Positions 26,106-35,431 of a DNA stretch of 64,000 bases are shown here, one piece after another. Position 1 is the first letter of the stretch. Each line of letters opens with the position of its first letter. The stretch spans positions 181,843-245,842 of the forward strand of contig NZ_JACRSW010000032.1 in NCBI RefSeq assembly GCF_014384965.1, read 5' to 3'. The notes under the pieces are model-generated. The model worked only from the letters and a program-made list of their open reading frames with translations. It made no database searches and was not told where the DNA came from. This stretch comes from Jutongia hominis. GTDB lineage: Bacteria > Bacillota > Clostridia > Lachnospirales > Lachnospiraceae. The position numbers and the translations under genes are program-made.

Positions 26106-26527
26106 GAGCAAAGATCACCTCCCATACATTCGCACAGCGTATCGGCACACCAGAGGTCACAACATAAATTGCCGGTTCCACAGCCACCATTTCCGGTATT
26201 ATAAGGATTTCTTCCATATCCGTTTCCATAATACTGGTATTGCTGTTGGTTACTCTGACTGCCACCCTGCTGACGGTAACCACCCTGCTGATAATATCCC
26301 TGTCCGCTCTGTGATGACTGCTGATAGCTGCCATTTCCGGTTCTCTGGTTCATGATCTGCTGATATGCTTCCTGTACTTCTTTAAATTTTTCTTCTGCAA
26401 GGCCTGCTAACGGATTATCCACATAACCGTCAGGATGATATTTGCGGCTCAACTCTCGGTATGCCCTTTTTACTTCATCATCTGATGCATTCGACGGTAC
26501 GCCAAGTACCTCATATGGATCTCTCAT
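26096..26527 (-). CDS. J-domain protein with Gly/Gln/Tyr-rich linker and Cys-rich tail
   Basis: A 143-residue protein with an N-terminal J domain (1-70: [23 protein letters not shown] in [12 protein letters not shown]) that should stimulate a DnaK ATPase. A low-complexity [15 protein letters not shown] region (75-110) follows. The last 30 residues hold eight cysteines: [20 protein letters not shown] then [12 protein letters not shown]. It lacks the DnaJ zinc finger and C-terminal substrate domains, so it is a specialised class C J-protein. It follows the DUF5685 gene by one base and overlaps the next gene. The Cys tail could bind metal or be lipid-modified; this is speculation. Confidence 0.88.
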   Translation of the reverse strand: MRDPYEVLGVPSNASDDEVKRAYRELSRKYHPDGYVDNPLAGLAEEKFKEVQEAYQQIMNQRTGNGSYQQSSQSGQGYYQQGGYRQQGGSQSNQQQYQYYGNGYGRNPYNTGNGGCGTGNLCCDLWCADTLCECMGGDLCSCI

Positions 26528-26528
26528 T

Positions 26529-27380
26529 TCATTGTTCCTCCTGTAAATTCATTTGTTTTTTCTTTTTTTCGGTCTGAATATCGTCAAAGCGATTCCAGAC
26601 ACCTGCATATAATATATTTCCTAAAATATCTTTATATTCCAGACAGGGCAGCATCTGGTATGCTGCTGCAGCTTCTTCCATTTCATGTAATAAAAGCTGC
26701 TCTGTTTTTTGTTCAAAATCCTCCTGCCTGCTTATCGCAAGCAATGGATTATAGCACCCTTTCTGCTGATCTTTTTCCAGATCATCATAGGCATCCATAA
26801 TATAGATAAAACGTCCCAGATGATATCCTAACGTTTTTAAATATTCTTCCATATAACCTTTGCGGTAAACAAAAAGTTCTTCCATCAGCCTGCCAAAACA
26901 GTCTGCCACTTTCAAGATATCTGTTTCGTCTGCCTGCTCAAGCTGATGCAGACGTGTAAGCTCTCTGCGGACTGCCTGATCCTGCCTTTGATACCGTTTA
27001 GAAGCTTTCTTCATCTTTCCTTTATAGCATTGCATACCTGCCAACGCCTTTTTGGACTTCTCATCTGCACTGTCATCCTGAAAATGATAATACGTTAAGA
27101 TCATATTCAGCCCGGCTGCATATTCCGACATCTCATTGGTGATCATCCTATGCTTTTTTGCCGGATGTACGATACAGTGTTTCTTCTCTTCGTGTATGGC
27201 ACTGTCATAGACAGACGATAACAAGATCACTAAAAATGTCATGTCATAAGTTAATGTCATCTGCCCTAAGAAGCCATATTTTTGTTTTAAGATATGACAA
27301 AGTCCACAATAAAAACCATGATAGGTTTCATAATCTTTGACCTTCATTTCGGCCTTGCGGATACGAACATAACCAAACAT
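26529..27380 (-). CDS. DUF5685 family protein
   Basis: A 283-residue protein beginning [20 protein letters not shown], then [15 protein letters not shown], the recognisable N-terminus of DUF5685. It has a Cys pair (C-G-L-C), a conserved [18 protein letters not shown] and a mostly helical remainder, with [12 protein letters not shown] near residue 200 resembling an Asp-rich helix. No enzymatic function is established. The ATG at 27380 is chosen because GGAG lies 6 bases upstream and the family starts with MFGY. It is first in a four-gene operon with a J-domain protein, a membrane protein and an HD protein. Confidence 0.85.
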   Translation of the reverse strand: MFGYVRIRKAEMKVKDYETYHGFYCGLCHILKQKYGFLGQMTLTYDMTFLVILLSSVYDSAIHEEKKHCIVHPAKKHRMITNEMSEYAAGLNMILTYYHFQDDSADEKSKKALAGMQCYKGKMKKASKRYQRQDQAVRRELTRLHQLEQADETDILKVADCFGRLMEELFVYRKGYMEEYLKTLGYHLGRFIYIMDAYDDLEKDQQKGCYNPLLAISRQEDFEQKTEQLLLHEMEEAAAAYQMLPCLEYKDILGNILYAGVWNRFDDIQTEKKKKQMNLQEEQ

Positions 27381-27508
27381 AGTATTCTCCATCCTATTTT
27401 CTTTTCATTTTTTGTATGATACCATAAAAATATGATATGATACAAAAAAACACAAAAAAATAACATAATGTTAAGATAACACAAAGGATAATAAGGAGGA
27501 AAACGATT

Positions 27509-27967
27509 ATGCGCTTTGTAATCCAAAGAGTAAACCATGCATCCGTTGCAATAGACGGCGAGACGATCGGTTCTATTAAAAAAGGATATCTGGTATTGAT
27601 CGGTATCAGCCAGACGGATACGGAAGAAATTGCGGATAAAATGATCCAAAAAATGATCCGGCTCAGGATCTTTTCTGATGAAAATGACAAAATCAATCTT
27701 GCCTTAAATGACATACAGGGCGGATTACTTTTAATCTCGCAATTCACCCTGTATGCAGATTGTAAAAAAGGCAACCGACCTTCCTTTTTCCAAGCTGGAA
27801 AACCCGATATGGCAAATGCTCTTTATGAATATATCATTAAAAAATCATCCGAATATGTTTCCACTGTCGAAACCGGACAATTCGGTGCCGATATGAAGAT
27901 TGACTTAGAAAATGATGGTCCGTTTACAATTGTCTTAGATTCTGACGAACTTTTTCCGGTAAAATAA
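27509..27967 (+). CDS. dtd: D-aminoacyl-tRNA deacylase
   Basis: A 152-residue DTD that hydrolyses D-amino acids (notably D-Tyr) from mischarged tRNA. It starts [20 protein letters not shown] and carries the active-site strand [20 protein letters not shown] and the C-terminal GPFTIVLDS region. Length is typical. AAGGAGG precedes the ATG. It is divergent from the DUF5685 operon and converges with thiD with only 4 bp between the stops. Confidence 0.96.
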   Translation: MRFVIQRVNHASVAIDGETIGSIKKGYLVLIGISQTDTEEIADKMIQKMIRLRIFSDENDKINLALNDIQGGLLLISQFTLYADCKKGNRPSFFQAGKPDMANALYEYIIKKSSEYVSTVETGQFGADMKIDLENDGPFTIVLDSDELFPVK

Positions 27968-27971
27968 ATGA

Positions 27972-28763
27972 TTATTTCTGATCAGTGATTGAAAAGGCAT
28001 GATTCATCGGACCATTTCCCTGCCCAAGATCCAGCATGGCAGCTAAAGCAAGTGAAATGTAATTTTTTGCTTTTTCGATTGAAATCTCCAAAGAATATCC
28101 TTTTGCCAGATTCGATGCGATCGCACTGGATAAAGTACATCCCGTACCATGTGTATTCGGATTATTGATCCGTTCTCCATAGAACCAGCTTATCTTTCCG
28201 TCTTTCCATAAAAGGTCATTGGCTTCATTTAATTGATGACCGCCTTTTAGAAGGACATTACAGCCAAACTTTGTTCCGATATACTCTGCTGCTTTTTCCA
28301 TATCTTCCTGTGTTCTGATCGGCATACCGGCTAAAATTTCTGCTTCCGGGATATTTGGTGTTACCAGATAAGCCATTGGCAAAAGCTCTTTTTCCAATGT
28401 TTCGACTGCCTGATCCGCCAAAAGCTTCGAACCGCTTGTTGCAACCATCACAGGATCTACAATGATATTCTTTGCATGATACTTTTTTAATATCATTGCG
28501 ATTACCTGTATCAATTCGACACCAGATACCATACCGATCTTAACGGCATCCGGAAAAATATCCGTAAAGATACTTTCTAACTGTTTTTCTAAGAAAGCAG
28601 GATCCACTTCCATAATTCCCGATACTCCGGTTGTATTTTGTGCTGTCAATGCTGTGACCGCACTCATTGCATAGACACCATGCATTGTCATTGTCTTAAT
28701 ATCTGCCTGAATACCTGCTCCTCCACAAGAATCACTTCCTGCAATCGTTAATGCTGTTTTCAT
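27972..28763 (-). CDS. thiD: Hydroxymethylpyrimidine/phosphomethylpyrimidine kinase
   Basis: A 263-residue ribokinase-fold enzyme that phosphorylates HMP to HMP-P and HMP-PP for thiamine. Motifs: TIAGSDSCGGAGIQADIKTM at the N-terminus, DPVMVATSGSKLL mid-protein and the anion hole/catalytic NNPNTHGTGCTLSSAIASNL near 205-225. The ATG at 28763 has AGAGG upstream; an earlier in-frame ATG overlaps it. It is last in the thiM-thiE-HAD-thiD set. Confidence 0.96.
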   Translation of the reverse strand: MKTALTIAGSDSCGGAGIQADIKTMTMHGVYAMSAVTALTAQNTTGVSGIMEVDPAFLEKQLESIFTDIFPDAVKIGMVSGVELIQVIAMILKKYHAKNIIVDPVMVATSGSKLLADQAVETLEKELLPMAYLVTPNIPEAEILAGMPIRTQEDMEKAAEYIGTKFGCNVLLKGGHQLNEANDLLWKDGKISWFYGERINNPNTHGTGCTLSSAIASNLAKGYSLEISIEKAKNYISLALAAMLDLGQGNGPMNHAFSITDQK

Positions 28764-28843
28764 GATCAAAACCTCTCTTTCTTCTATCATTTTTTATCTG
28801 ATTTCTATGCTAAAATCGAATTAAGACCTACAAATCCGGTCTT

Positions 28844-29509
28844 TTAACTCTCTCTTGTTGCAAATTGATAAAATGTATCAAAATCTGTCAGATCTTTTAA
28901 ATAAATATCGGCTTCTTTTTTTAATAATTCCTGATGTTCATCATTAGATGCATCATAAAGTGCTACTGTATGAAAACCTGCCTTCTTTGCAGTATGTAAT
29001 GCATGATAGGCATCTTCAAACACCCATGTGTTTTCCAAAGTTGTACCAATTCTTTTCATGGCTTCCAGATAGACATCCGGCTCAATCTTTCCTACTCCGG
29101 CTTCTAAGCAGGTTACTGTCGTATCAAAATACGAAAGCAAATGCAATCTTGATAAACCGGCTTCTAAAAGCTTTCTGTCACTTGATGTTGCTAATGCAAT
29201 CGCAATGTCCTTTTCTTTTAACTTCCGTAAGAAATTTTCTACATTAGCTTTTGCCGGAATACTTTCTTTATAATGTTTATAAACAACATCGATCACGCCT
29301 TGCATTACTTCCTCCATTGTCATCGGCAGATCATAAGCATCTCTCATATACTCTGCTCCTGCCATCATAGATTTGTCAAATAAGATTTTTTGCAAGTCTG
29401 ACCTTGGCTTCTTTCCGTTGGCTTCTAAGAAAAGTGCCCCTGCATTATGCCATATTGGCATGGAATCTATCAAAACTCCATCCATATCAAAAATTGCACC
29501 ATTTATCAT
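28844..29509 (-). CDS. HAD-superfamily hydrolase (beta-phosphoglucomutase-like), possible thiamine-pathway phosphatase
   Basis: A 221-residue HAD subclass IA protein: motif I GAIFDMDGVLIDSMPIWHN (nucleophile Asp), motif II ALATSSDRKLLE, a Lys in EAGVGKIEPDVY and motif III TWVFEDAYHALHTAK. The cap is a four-helix bundle as in beta-PGM and phosphatases. It sits 17 bp after thiE and 80 bp before thiD within the thiamine-salvage operon, so it may dephosphorylate thiamine monophosphate or an HMP/HET phosphate. That is inference from position; general sugar-phosphate activity is equally possible. ATGAGG precedes the ATG at 29509. Confidence 0.85.
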   Translation of the reverse strand: MINGAIFDMDGVLIDSMPIWHNAGALFLEANGKKPRSDLQKILFDKSMMAGAEYMRDAYDLPMTMEEVMQGVIDVVYKHYKESIPAKANVENFLRKLKEKDIAIALATSSDRKLLEAGLSRLHLLSYFDTTVTCLEAGVGKIEPDVYLEAMKRIGTTLENTWVFEDAYHALHTAKKAGFHTVALYDASNDEHQELLKKEADIYLKDLTDFDTFYQFATRES

Positions 29510-29526
29510 ATCCGTCCTCATTTCTT

Positions 29527-30153
29527 TTATAGTTTTTTTGTCTTACAAACCAGTTCTCTCGTCGCTTTTTTAATGTCCTTTTGCCCAAAGATAGCACTGA
29601 TCACGGCAACACCATCAATGCCGCTTCCATAAAGCTTATCTATATTATCCTGGGAAATGCCTCCGATCGCAACAACCGGAATCGAAACAGCATGACAAAT
29701 AGCTTTTAATGTTTCAAGCGAAAGAACCGATACATCATCCTTCGACGAAGTTGGAAAGACCGCTCCGACGCCAAGATAATCGGCTCCTTTTTTCTGTGCT
29801 GTAAGTGCTTCCTCTACCGTATGGGCAGAAACACCAATGATCTTATCTTTTCCAAGCTTTGCTCGCACATCACCGGCTTCCATGTCACTTTGACCGACAT
29901 GAACACCATCTGCATTTATCTTTAATGCAATATCTACATTATCGTTGATTACAAAAGGAACATGATGCTTCTTACAAAGCTTCTGAATCTCAATTGCTTC
30001 TTTTAAAAAACTTTCTTCATCCAGTTTTTTTTCTCTAAGCTGGATAAAAGTAGCACCACCTTCTAATGCTTTTTCTACCTGACTGTATAATGTCTCACCA
30101 TTGAGCCAGTGTCTGTCTGTCACTGCATAGACACGCATATCTGTTCGTTTCAT
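29527..30153 (-). CDS. thiE: Thiamine-phosphate synthase
   Basis: A 208-residue TIM-barrel enzyme joining HMP-PP and HET-P to thiamine phosphate. Motifs: YAVTDRHWLNGETLYSQVE, GATFIQLREKKLDEESF, FVINDNVDIALKINADGVHV, GQSDMEAGDVR, GVGAVFPTSSKDD and VAIGGIS near the C-terminus. The length is normal. GAGGAAAAACAG precedes the ATG. It is second in the operon, 85 bp after thiM. Confidence 0.96.
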   Translation of the reverse strand: MKRTDMRVYAVTDRHWLNGETLYSQVEKALEGGATFIQLREKKLDEESFLKEAIEIQKLCKKHHVPFVINDNVDIALKINADGVHVGQSDMEAGDVRAKLGKDKIIGVSAHTVEEALTAQKKGADYLGVGAVFPTSSKDDVSVLSLETLKAICHAVSIPVVAIGGISQDNIDKLYGSGIDGVAVISAIFGQKDIKKATRELVCKTKKL

Positions 30154-30177
30154 CTGTTTTTCCTCTTTTCTTCTATG

Positions 30178-30221
30178 ATGTACTCACAAAATTTTTTGTC
30201 CAGAAGCTTCCGAAAGTACAT
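30178..30221. repeat. Copy 3 of the ATGTACTC-ended short element, between thiM and thiE
   Basis: On the plus strand ATGTACTC at the left and AGAAGCTTCCGAAAGTACAT at the right bracket ACAAAATTTTTTGT. Ends pair as TGTACT/AGTACA. It shares the core AGAA-N4-CCGARAGTACAT with sites at 2290 and 10802, here in the opposite orientation relative to the host genes. Confidence 0.5.
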
Positions 30222-30238
30222 TATGTTATCATTTTTCC

Positions 30239-31057
30239 TTAAAACTTCTCTATCTTACTTCCCTTTTCTAACTGTTCATCTGTCATATGATAGACAGCAT
30301 CAATAATGTGGTTCCGGTAAGAACCATTTCCTTCATATTCCTTTAAATGTGAATAGGCAATCTCTCCAGCCAGTCCCATAGTACAGACAGCTGCTACTGC
30401 AGCTTCTAAAATCTGATCGGGATTTGCTGTAATAAAGGCTGTCATTAATCCTGATAACTGGCATCCTGTACCGGTCACTTTTCCCATCATTGGATGCCCA
30501 TTTCGGATTGCATAGCATGTCGTACTGTCGGCAACCAGATCAATCGCTCCTGTGATTGCTGCAACACAATGATGTTCTTTGGCAAAGCTTTTTGCAAAGG
30601 CGACCGATTCCGAAAGATTGTGCTTGGTCACTGTATCTAAACAATCAGCATCAACCCCCTTTGTCGTTCCCTGCTTTTTCGATATCGTCTTAATCTCGGA
30701 AATATTTCCTCTGACTACATCAAATGGAATTTCCTCTAAAAGTGATAATGCAGTCTTGGTCCGTAATGTACTTGCTCCTGCACCAACCGGATCAAGTAAT
30801 ACCGTATGTCCAAGTTCTTTTGCTTTCTTTCCCGCAAGTTTCATCGAATGGATCGTTCTGGCATTCAATGTACCAATGTTGATATTAAGTCCGTTACAGA
30901 TCGAAGTGATTTCTTCTGCTTCCCTTTCGTCATCTGCCATGATCGGACTTGCTCCACATGCTAAAATGATATTTGCTACATCATTGACTGTCACATAATT
31001 TGTAATATTATGAATCAATGGCACCTTTTTTCTGACATTCTGAATGATCGTATTCAT
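30239..31057 (-). CDS. thiM: Hydroxyethylthiazole kinase
   Basis: A 272-residue ribokinase-fold enzyme salvaging HET to HET-P. Motifs: VPLIHNITNYVTVNDVANII at the start, MADDEREAEEITSICNGLNI, LLDPVGAGASTLRTK (about 88-102), DVVRGNISEI and the C-terminal GTGCQLSGLMTAFI. It opens the thiM-thiE-HAD-thiD operon. Since thiC and thiG are absent here, the window shows salvage only. No TPP riboswitch (CTGAGA/ACC-type motifs) is visible in the 80 bp upstream. Confidence 0.96.
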   Translation of the reverse strand: MNTIIQNVRKKVPLIHNITNYVTVNDVANIILACGASPIMADDEREAEEITSICNGLNINIGTLNARTIHSMKLAGKKAKELGHTVLLDPVGAGASTLRTKTALSLLEEIPFDVVRGNISEIKTISKKQGTTKGVDADCLDTVTKHNLSESVAFAKSFAKEHHCVAAITGAIDLVADSTTCYAIRNGHPMMGKVTGTGCQLSGLMTAFITANPDQILEAAVAAVCTMGLAGEIAYSHLKEYEGNGSYRNHIIDAVYHMTDEQLEKGSKIEKF

Positions 31058-31080
31058 ATAAAAATCCCTCTTTTACGTTG

Positions 31081-31130
31081 AAAAAGAGAATCCGTGTTCC
31101 AAATCGTTGTCTGGCGATCCTCTTTTTCTA
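31081..31130 (-). terminator. Terminator of the EAL-domain gene
   Basis: AAAAAGAGAATCCG pairs with CGATCCTCTTTTT with a single mismatch and one bulge around a 20-base loop, six bases after the stop of the EAL gene and just before thiM. Confidence 0.7.
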
Positions 31131-31136
31131 TACGCA

Positions 31137-34073
31137 TTACTTTCTGTTTTTATTTCTCCGGTATTCCTGCTGCATATCACGGAATCTGCTATTATATTCC
31201 AAGACATTTCGAACTCTTCTTCGAACGACCTCCGGTACAAATGGTTTTGTCACATAATCATTGACTCCAAGCTCTAACATATCAACCTGGCAATTTTCAC
31301 TGTCTTCAGCCGAAATAATGATCACAGGTATATCTGCATATTGTTTGATCTTGTTCTTGCATCGTAAAAATTCCGCACCATCCATGACCGGCATATACAT
31401 ATCTAACAATATGATAGAAATATTTGTTCCATTCTCTTCGAGTACATCCAATGCCTCTAATCCATTTGATGCTTCCACGACTTCAAATTCATCCTTAAAA
31501 AGTTCTGCTACAACCGCACGACTGATTTCTAAATCATCGACTACAAGCATCTTAGAAAGTGCCGTACCGGCTGTTGCTGAAATTGCTTTAAAACGCTGTA
31601 CTTCTCTTTCTAACTGTTTTTCCTGAGTTACATCATGAAAGAATGCAAGAATTGCATATCCGTTATCTCCTTTTGTAATATATTGTACTTTCAAATGATA
31701 CCAGAGACTTTTCCCCTGATCATCTAACTGCAGATAATCGCATTCTGCTCCTGCTTTATTCATAACGCATTCTTCAAATGACTGATAGATCTGCTTGATA
31801 TAATACTCCGGGATCAAATGATTATTCTTTGCTAAATAATCCTGTGAAGTATCTCCAATACTAAAACGGTCCGAAAACTGTTTGTTAGCTTGCAGAAGCG
31901 TAATCGTATCCTCTTTGTATTCAAAAATTGCTGCTGCCTGCATGATCACATGAAAGACTCTCTTCATTTCAGGATTAGTCATCCAGATCTTATCTAACAA
32001 TATATTATCATCACTTTGTTTTCCATCTACATGATGACGAATTTCCATATTCTTTAAGATTGCTTCGTATTCACGCCACGGCATCGGTCTTGCATAATAA
32101 AATCCCTGTGCATATTCGCAGCCGATTCCCTCCAAGAAATCACGCTGTTCTTTGGTTTCAACACCTTCTACGATTACAACAAGATTTAACCATGCTGCCA
32201 TCCTTACGACAGAAGCCAGTATTCGTTCGCTCTTACCATCCCCGTCGCCGTTTCCAAGGAACTTCATATCTACTTTTAAGACATCCACCGGAATATCTTT
32301 TAATGTATTCAAAGAAGAATACCCGCTTCCAAAGTCGTCCATCAGAATTACAAAACCAATCTCCTGCAGTTCCTGTACTTTCTGTATCATCATATCCGGC
32401 TCATCCATAAAAGCACTCTCTGTCAGTTCTAACTGTAAAAAACGTGCCGGCAGGTCATATTTATCCAATAAACTTTTTAGCATAAAAACCAGATTTGGAT
32501 TATACATATTTGCTCTTGATACATTGACAGAAACCGGATCAGGCTCTAAACCCTCATCGATCCAATTACGAAGCAGTTTACATGTATGATCCCACATATA
32601 ATAATCTAATCTGCCGATAAAACCGTTGCTTTCAAAGACAGGGATAAATTTTCCGGGTGAAATCATACCTTTTTCAGGATGAATCCAACGAACCAAAGCT
32701 TCTGCTCCGTAACATTCTTCTGTATGAATGATCGTCTTAGGCTGTAAATAAACTTCAAACTCCTCGTTATCTAAAGCTTTCTGTGCATCATTCATAATCT
32801 CCTGTTCAATCACAAGCTGTTTGGTCATGCTTTCATTATAATATCCGATATATGCCATAAACTTATGTTTACATTGTTCAGCAGCCATAGAGGAACGGTC
32901 ATACATACTCTCGATCGGAATTTTTCTGTCTTCGATCAGATACACCCCAATTGATGGTTCAATGTAATAAGCTGTATTGTAATCCCGGAGATCCTCTACA
33001 ATACCGTGCTGAAGTTCTTCTATAAATTCCTCTTTATATTCAATACAGACGCCAAAAATATCTGACTCGATACGTCCGAACGCTGACTTTCCAAACTTAG
33101 AAACTTTGTCATGAATTTTATTTGCAAAATATACCAAAAGTGTATCTCCTTCTTCTTCACCAAAGAAAGAGTTATACAGACGGAAACGATCCAAATCCAC
33201 ACGGATAAATGCATATTCCTTATCCGGATTGCTGTCTAAGAGCCATCTTGTCACTTCAAAGAATTTATTACGATTATAAAGACCGGTCAGACGATCATGC
33301 TCAGCAAGATATTTTTCATACTCTTGTGTATCAACCTTACTTCGTCCAATAATATTATGAAGACGCAACAGCAAGGTGTCTTTGTTGATCGGTTTGGAAA
33401 TAAAATCCCATGCACCAAGTTCCAGGCACTTCTTTTCGCTGGTATAATCACGTTCTCCTGTTGTAACCAATATCGGAATGTTAGCAAATCGGCTGTCCTT
33501 CGCCATATACTCTAACACAGCAAAACCATCCATCTTTGGCATAATCAGATCTAAAATAATCGCTGAAATTTTTGCATAATTCTCGTTGAGAATTTTCAGA
33601 CACTTTTCTCCGTCCGATGCTTCTAACACGTCATAATCTTTTTGTAACAAACGAGCAATCATGCTTCGATTGATCTCCTGATCTTCTACTACCAAAATCG
33701 TCTTATGTTTCTTGACATCGTCTTTGTTTTCTGTCTTCGCGATCATCTCCATAACATATACAGCACTATGTCCATCGGCATCTGTTACACTGATTGGCTT
33801 AGAAAGCACCTGGTAAATACCGTCTTGCATGTTTTCTGTCTTTGCAACAGTCTGACCTTCATGATAGGCACGGATACTGCTGCAATTACTGCATTTTACA
33901 TCTGCGTTCAAATACGAAAAACAAGATGTATCTTCCTTTAAAGTTCCCTCCGGCGTAATCCGTATCTCTCTTGATTTTACCGGATCCACTAATCGTACTT
34001 TCTCAAAGATCGTCCCGGATGTTTCCATCACTTTCCGGACTTCTTTCCATATCATTCGGGGTATATTTTCCAT
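31137..34073 (-). CDS. REC-GGDEF-EAL-PAS-REC signalling protein, probable c-di-GMP phosphodiesterase
   Basis: A 978-residue cytoplasmic protein. Order: an N-terminal sensor-like domain with CxxC (KCSNCSS, about 60); receiver 1 (ILVVEDQEINRS, phospho-Asp in AIILDLIMPKMDG); a GGDEF-fold domain whose signature is degenerate (GRIESDIFGV in place of GG[D/E]EF), so cyclase activity is unlikely; an EAL domain with intact motifs (GAEALVRW, ELTESAFM, DDFGSGYSSL, KVDMKFL, IVEGVET); a PAS domain (about 690-820); and receiver 2 (IILLDMYMPVMDG, KPF). It likely lowers c-di-GMP in response to phosphorylation at both ends. The ATG at 34073 follows GAGGTG; no histidine kinase is nearby. Confidence 0.92.
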   Translation of the reverse strand: MENIPRMIWKEVRKVMETSGTIFEKVRLVDPVKSREIRITPEGTLKEDTSCFSYLNADVKCSNCSSIRAYHEGQTVAKTENMQDGIYQVLSKPISVTDADGHSAVYVMEMIAKTENKDDVKKHKTILVVEDQEINRSMIARLLQKDYDVLEASDGEKCLKILNENYAKISAIILDLIMPKMDGFAVLEYMAKDSRFANIPILVTTGERDYTSEKKCLELGAWDFISKPINKDTLLLRLHNIIGRSKVDTQEYEKYLAEHDRLTGLYNRNKFFEVTRWLLDSNPDKEYAFIRVDLDRFRLYNSFFGEEEGDTLLVYFANKIHDKVSKFGKSAFGRIESDIFGVCIEYKEEFIEELQHGIVEDLRDYNTAYYIEPSIGVYLIEDRKIPIESMYDRSSMAAEQCKHKFMAYIGYYNESMTKQLVIEQEIMNDAQKALDNEEFEVYLQPKTIIHTEECYGAEALVRWIHPEKGMISPGKFIPVFESNGFIGRLDYYMWDHTCKLLRNWIDEGLEPDPVSVNVSRANMYNPNLVFMLKSLLDKYDLPARFLQLELTESAFMDEPDMMIQKVQELQEIGFVILMDDFGSGYSSLNTLKDIPVDVLKVDMKFLGNGDGDGKSERILASVVRMAAWLNLVVIVEGVETKEQRDFLEGIGCEYAQGFYYARPMPWREYEAILKNMEIRHHVDGKQSDDNILLDKIWMTNPEMKRVFHVIMQAAAIFEYKEDTITLLQANKQFSDRFSIGDTSQDYLAKNNHLIPEYYIKQIYQSFEECVMNKAGAECDYLQLDDQGKSLWYHLKVQYITKGDNGYAILAFFHDVTQEKQLEREVQRFKAISATAGTALSKMLVVDDLEISRAVVAELFKDEFEVVEASNGLEALDVLEENGTNISIILLDMYMPVMDGAEFLRCKNKIKQYADIPVIIISAEDSENCQVDMLELGVNDYVTKPFVPEVVRRRVRNVLEYNSRFRDMQQEYRRNKNRK

Positions 34074-34125
34074 ATCAGCCACCTCAATTTTTTGCCTTAT
34101 CTATTGTATCATTCTTTTTGTTTTC

Positions 34126-34197
34126 ATTATACATCAAAACACTAAAAATAAGGAGACCTTTTTTCGGAATGTGTATACTTTTTTTCGGAACATATAC
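34126..34197 (-). promoter_or_regulatory. Promoter region of the EAL gene with 21-bp direct repeats
   Basis: On the minus strand a perfect TATAAT (34126-34131) has a poor -35 (TCCTTA at 34149-34154). Directly upstream, GTATATGTTCCGAAAAAAA and GTATACACATTCCGAAAAAA are two related sites 21 bp apart, two helical turns. This arrangement suggests an activator-dependent promoter; the activator is unknown. Confidence 0.45.
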
Positions 34198-34211
34198 TTT
34201 TTTATTATTTC

Positions 34212-35171
34212 TTAAAATTCTATTCCCTGTATTACTTTTTTTAATGTTTCGGCTGATTCTTTCAGTCGTTCAATCTCCTGATCATCCAATGAGATCGGAA
34301 CTTGCATCTCCACACCATCTTTTCCAACGATCGCCGGCATACTAAGTACCACATCATGAATCCCATAAGCACCATCCATATAAGAAGATACCGGTAAAAT
34401 AGACTTTTCATCTCTTAAAATCGCTTCACATATTCTTTTGACTGCCATAGCAATTCCATAATAAGTTGCATGCTTCTTTTCAATGATCTCATAAGCACTG
34501 TTCTTGACTTTTTCGGCAATTTCTCTGGTTGATTTTTCATGGTGGTAAAAGCCACGCAACTCACAGAACTCATTAACCGGAATACCGGATACATTTGCAC
34601 TGCTGAAAGCTGCGATCTCGCTGTCACCATGTTCTCCAATGATAAATGCATGGATACTTCTGCTGTCAACACTTAAATGTTTTCCGAGTTCGTGTTTTAA
34701 TCGCGATGTATCAAGAACCGTTCCCGAACCGATCACACGGTTTTTCGGGAAGCCGCTTATTTTTAATGCTGTATAGGTCAGAATATCAACAGGATTAGAT
34801 ACTACAAGTATCGTTCCATGGCAGTTCCTTGATGCAATCTCCGGTATGATTGATTTATAAATATTCACATTCTTTTTAACAAGATCCAGTCTCGTTTCGC
34901 CTGGTTTCTGGTTTGCACCTGCTGTAATAATAATGATTGCGGCATCTACAATATCATCATAATTTCCTCCATAAATATTGATCGGTCTTGCTAATGGTAC
35001 ACCATGACTGATATCCAATGCCTCTCCCTGTGCTTTATCCATGTCTGCATCGATCAATACCATTTCTGAAAAAAGTCCGCTTTGCATCAACGCGAAAGCA
35101 GATGCAGATCCCACAAAACCGCAGCCGATCACTGCAACCTTTCTTAAATTTGCTTTTCCTATATCTTGCAT
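34212..35171 (-). CDS. ldh: L-lactate dehydrogenase
   Basis: A 319-residue NAD-dependent LDH reducing pyruvate to L-lactate. N-terminal Rossmann motif KVAVIGCGFVGSASAFAL, substrate-loop residues in GANQKPGETRLDLVKKN, VVSNPVDILTY, and catalytic His in FIIGEHGDSEIAAFS (about 180). No allosteric or membrane extension is present. The ATG at 35171 follows AAGGAGATAAGA; the longer frame upstream lacks a ribosome site. It is monocistronic, fitting a fermentative anaerobe. A TATAAT lies near 35312 on the minus strand as a possible promoter, without an obvious -35. The very similar malate dehydrogenases cannot be fully excluded but the motifs fit LDH best. Confidence 0.93.
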   Translation of the reverse strand: MQDIGKANLRKVAVIGCGFVGSASAFALMQSGLFSEMVLIDADMDKAQGEALDISHGVPLARPINIYGGNYDDIVDAAIIIITAGANQKPGETRLDLVKKNVNIYKSIIPEIASRNCHGTILVVSNPVDILTYTALKISGFPKNRVIGSGTVLDTSRLKHELGKHLSVDSRSIHAFIIGEHGDSEIAAFSSANVSGIPVNEFCELRGFYHHEKSTREIAEKVKNSAYEIIEKKHATYYGIAMAVKRICEAILRDEKSILPVSSYMDGAYGIHDVVLSMPAIVGKDGVEMQVPISLDDQEIERLKESAETLKKVIQGIEF

Positions 35172-35333
35172 TCTTATCTCCTTTCTGACGTACAGTTGTA
35201 CCACTTTCTGCTGATAAGACCGGTTAAAAATGGCTAATAAGATCGTTTCTGTGCGCATCACCATTTTTTTAGGAAAGGGTACACTTTTTTATATTTTTCT
35301 TTCCTGCTCCATTATAATATACAATTCTAAAAA

Positions 35334-35366
35334 AAATATCCGTAACATATGCTACAGATATTTTTT
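35334..35366 (-). terminator. Terminator of the methyltransferase gene
   Basis: AATATCTGTA pairs with TACGGATATT with one mismatch, and eight T residues follow on the minus strand. Confidence 0.8.
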
Positions 35367-35431
35367 CTCATTTATATCTTTCTTCTATCTTATTTTTATT
35401 CATCCTCAAAATATTATCTGTATTCTCTGCG

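Noticed and set aside
30239-31137. TPP riboswitch before thiM
   Set aside because: Only 80 bp are available, occupied by the terminator of the upstream gene; the conserved CTGAGA and distal motifs are absent.
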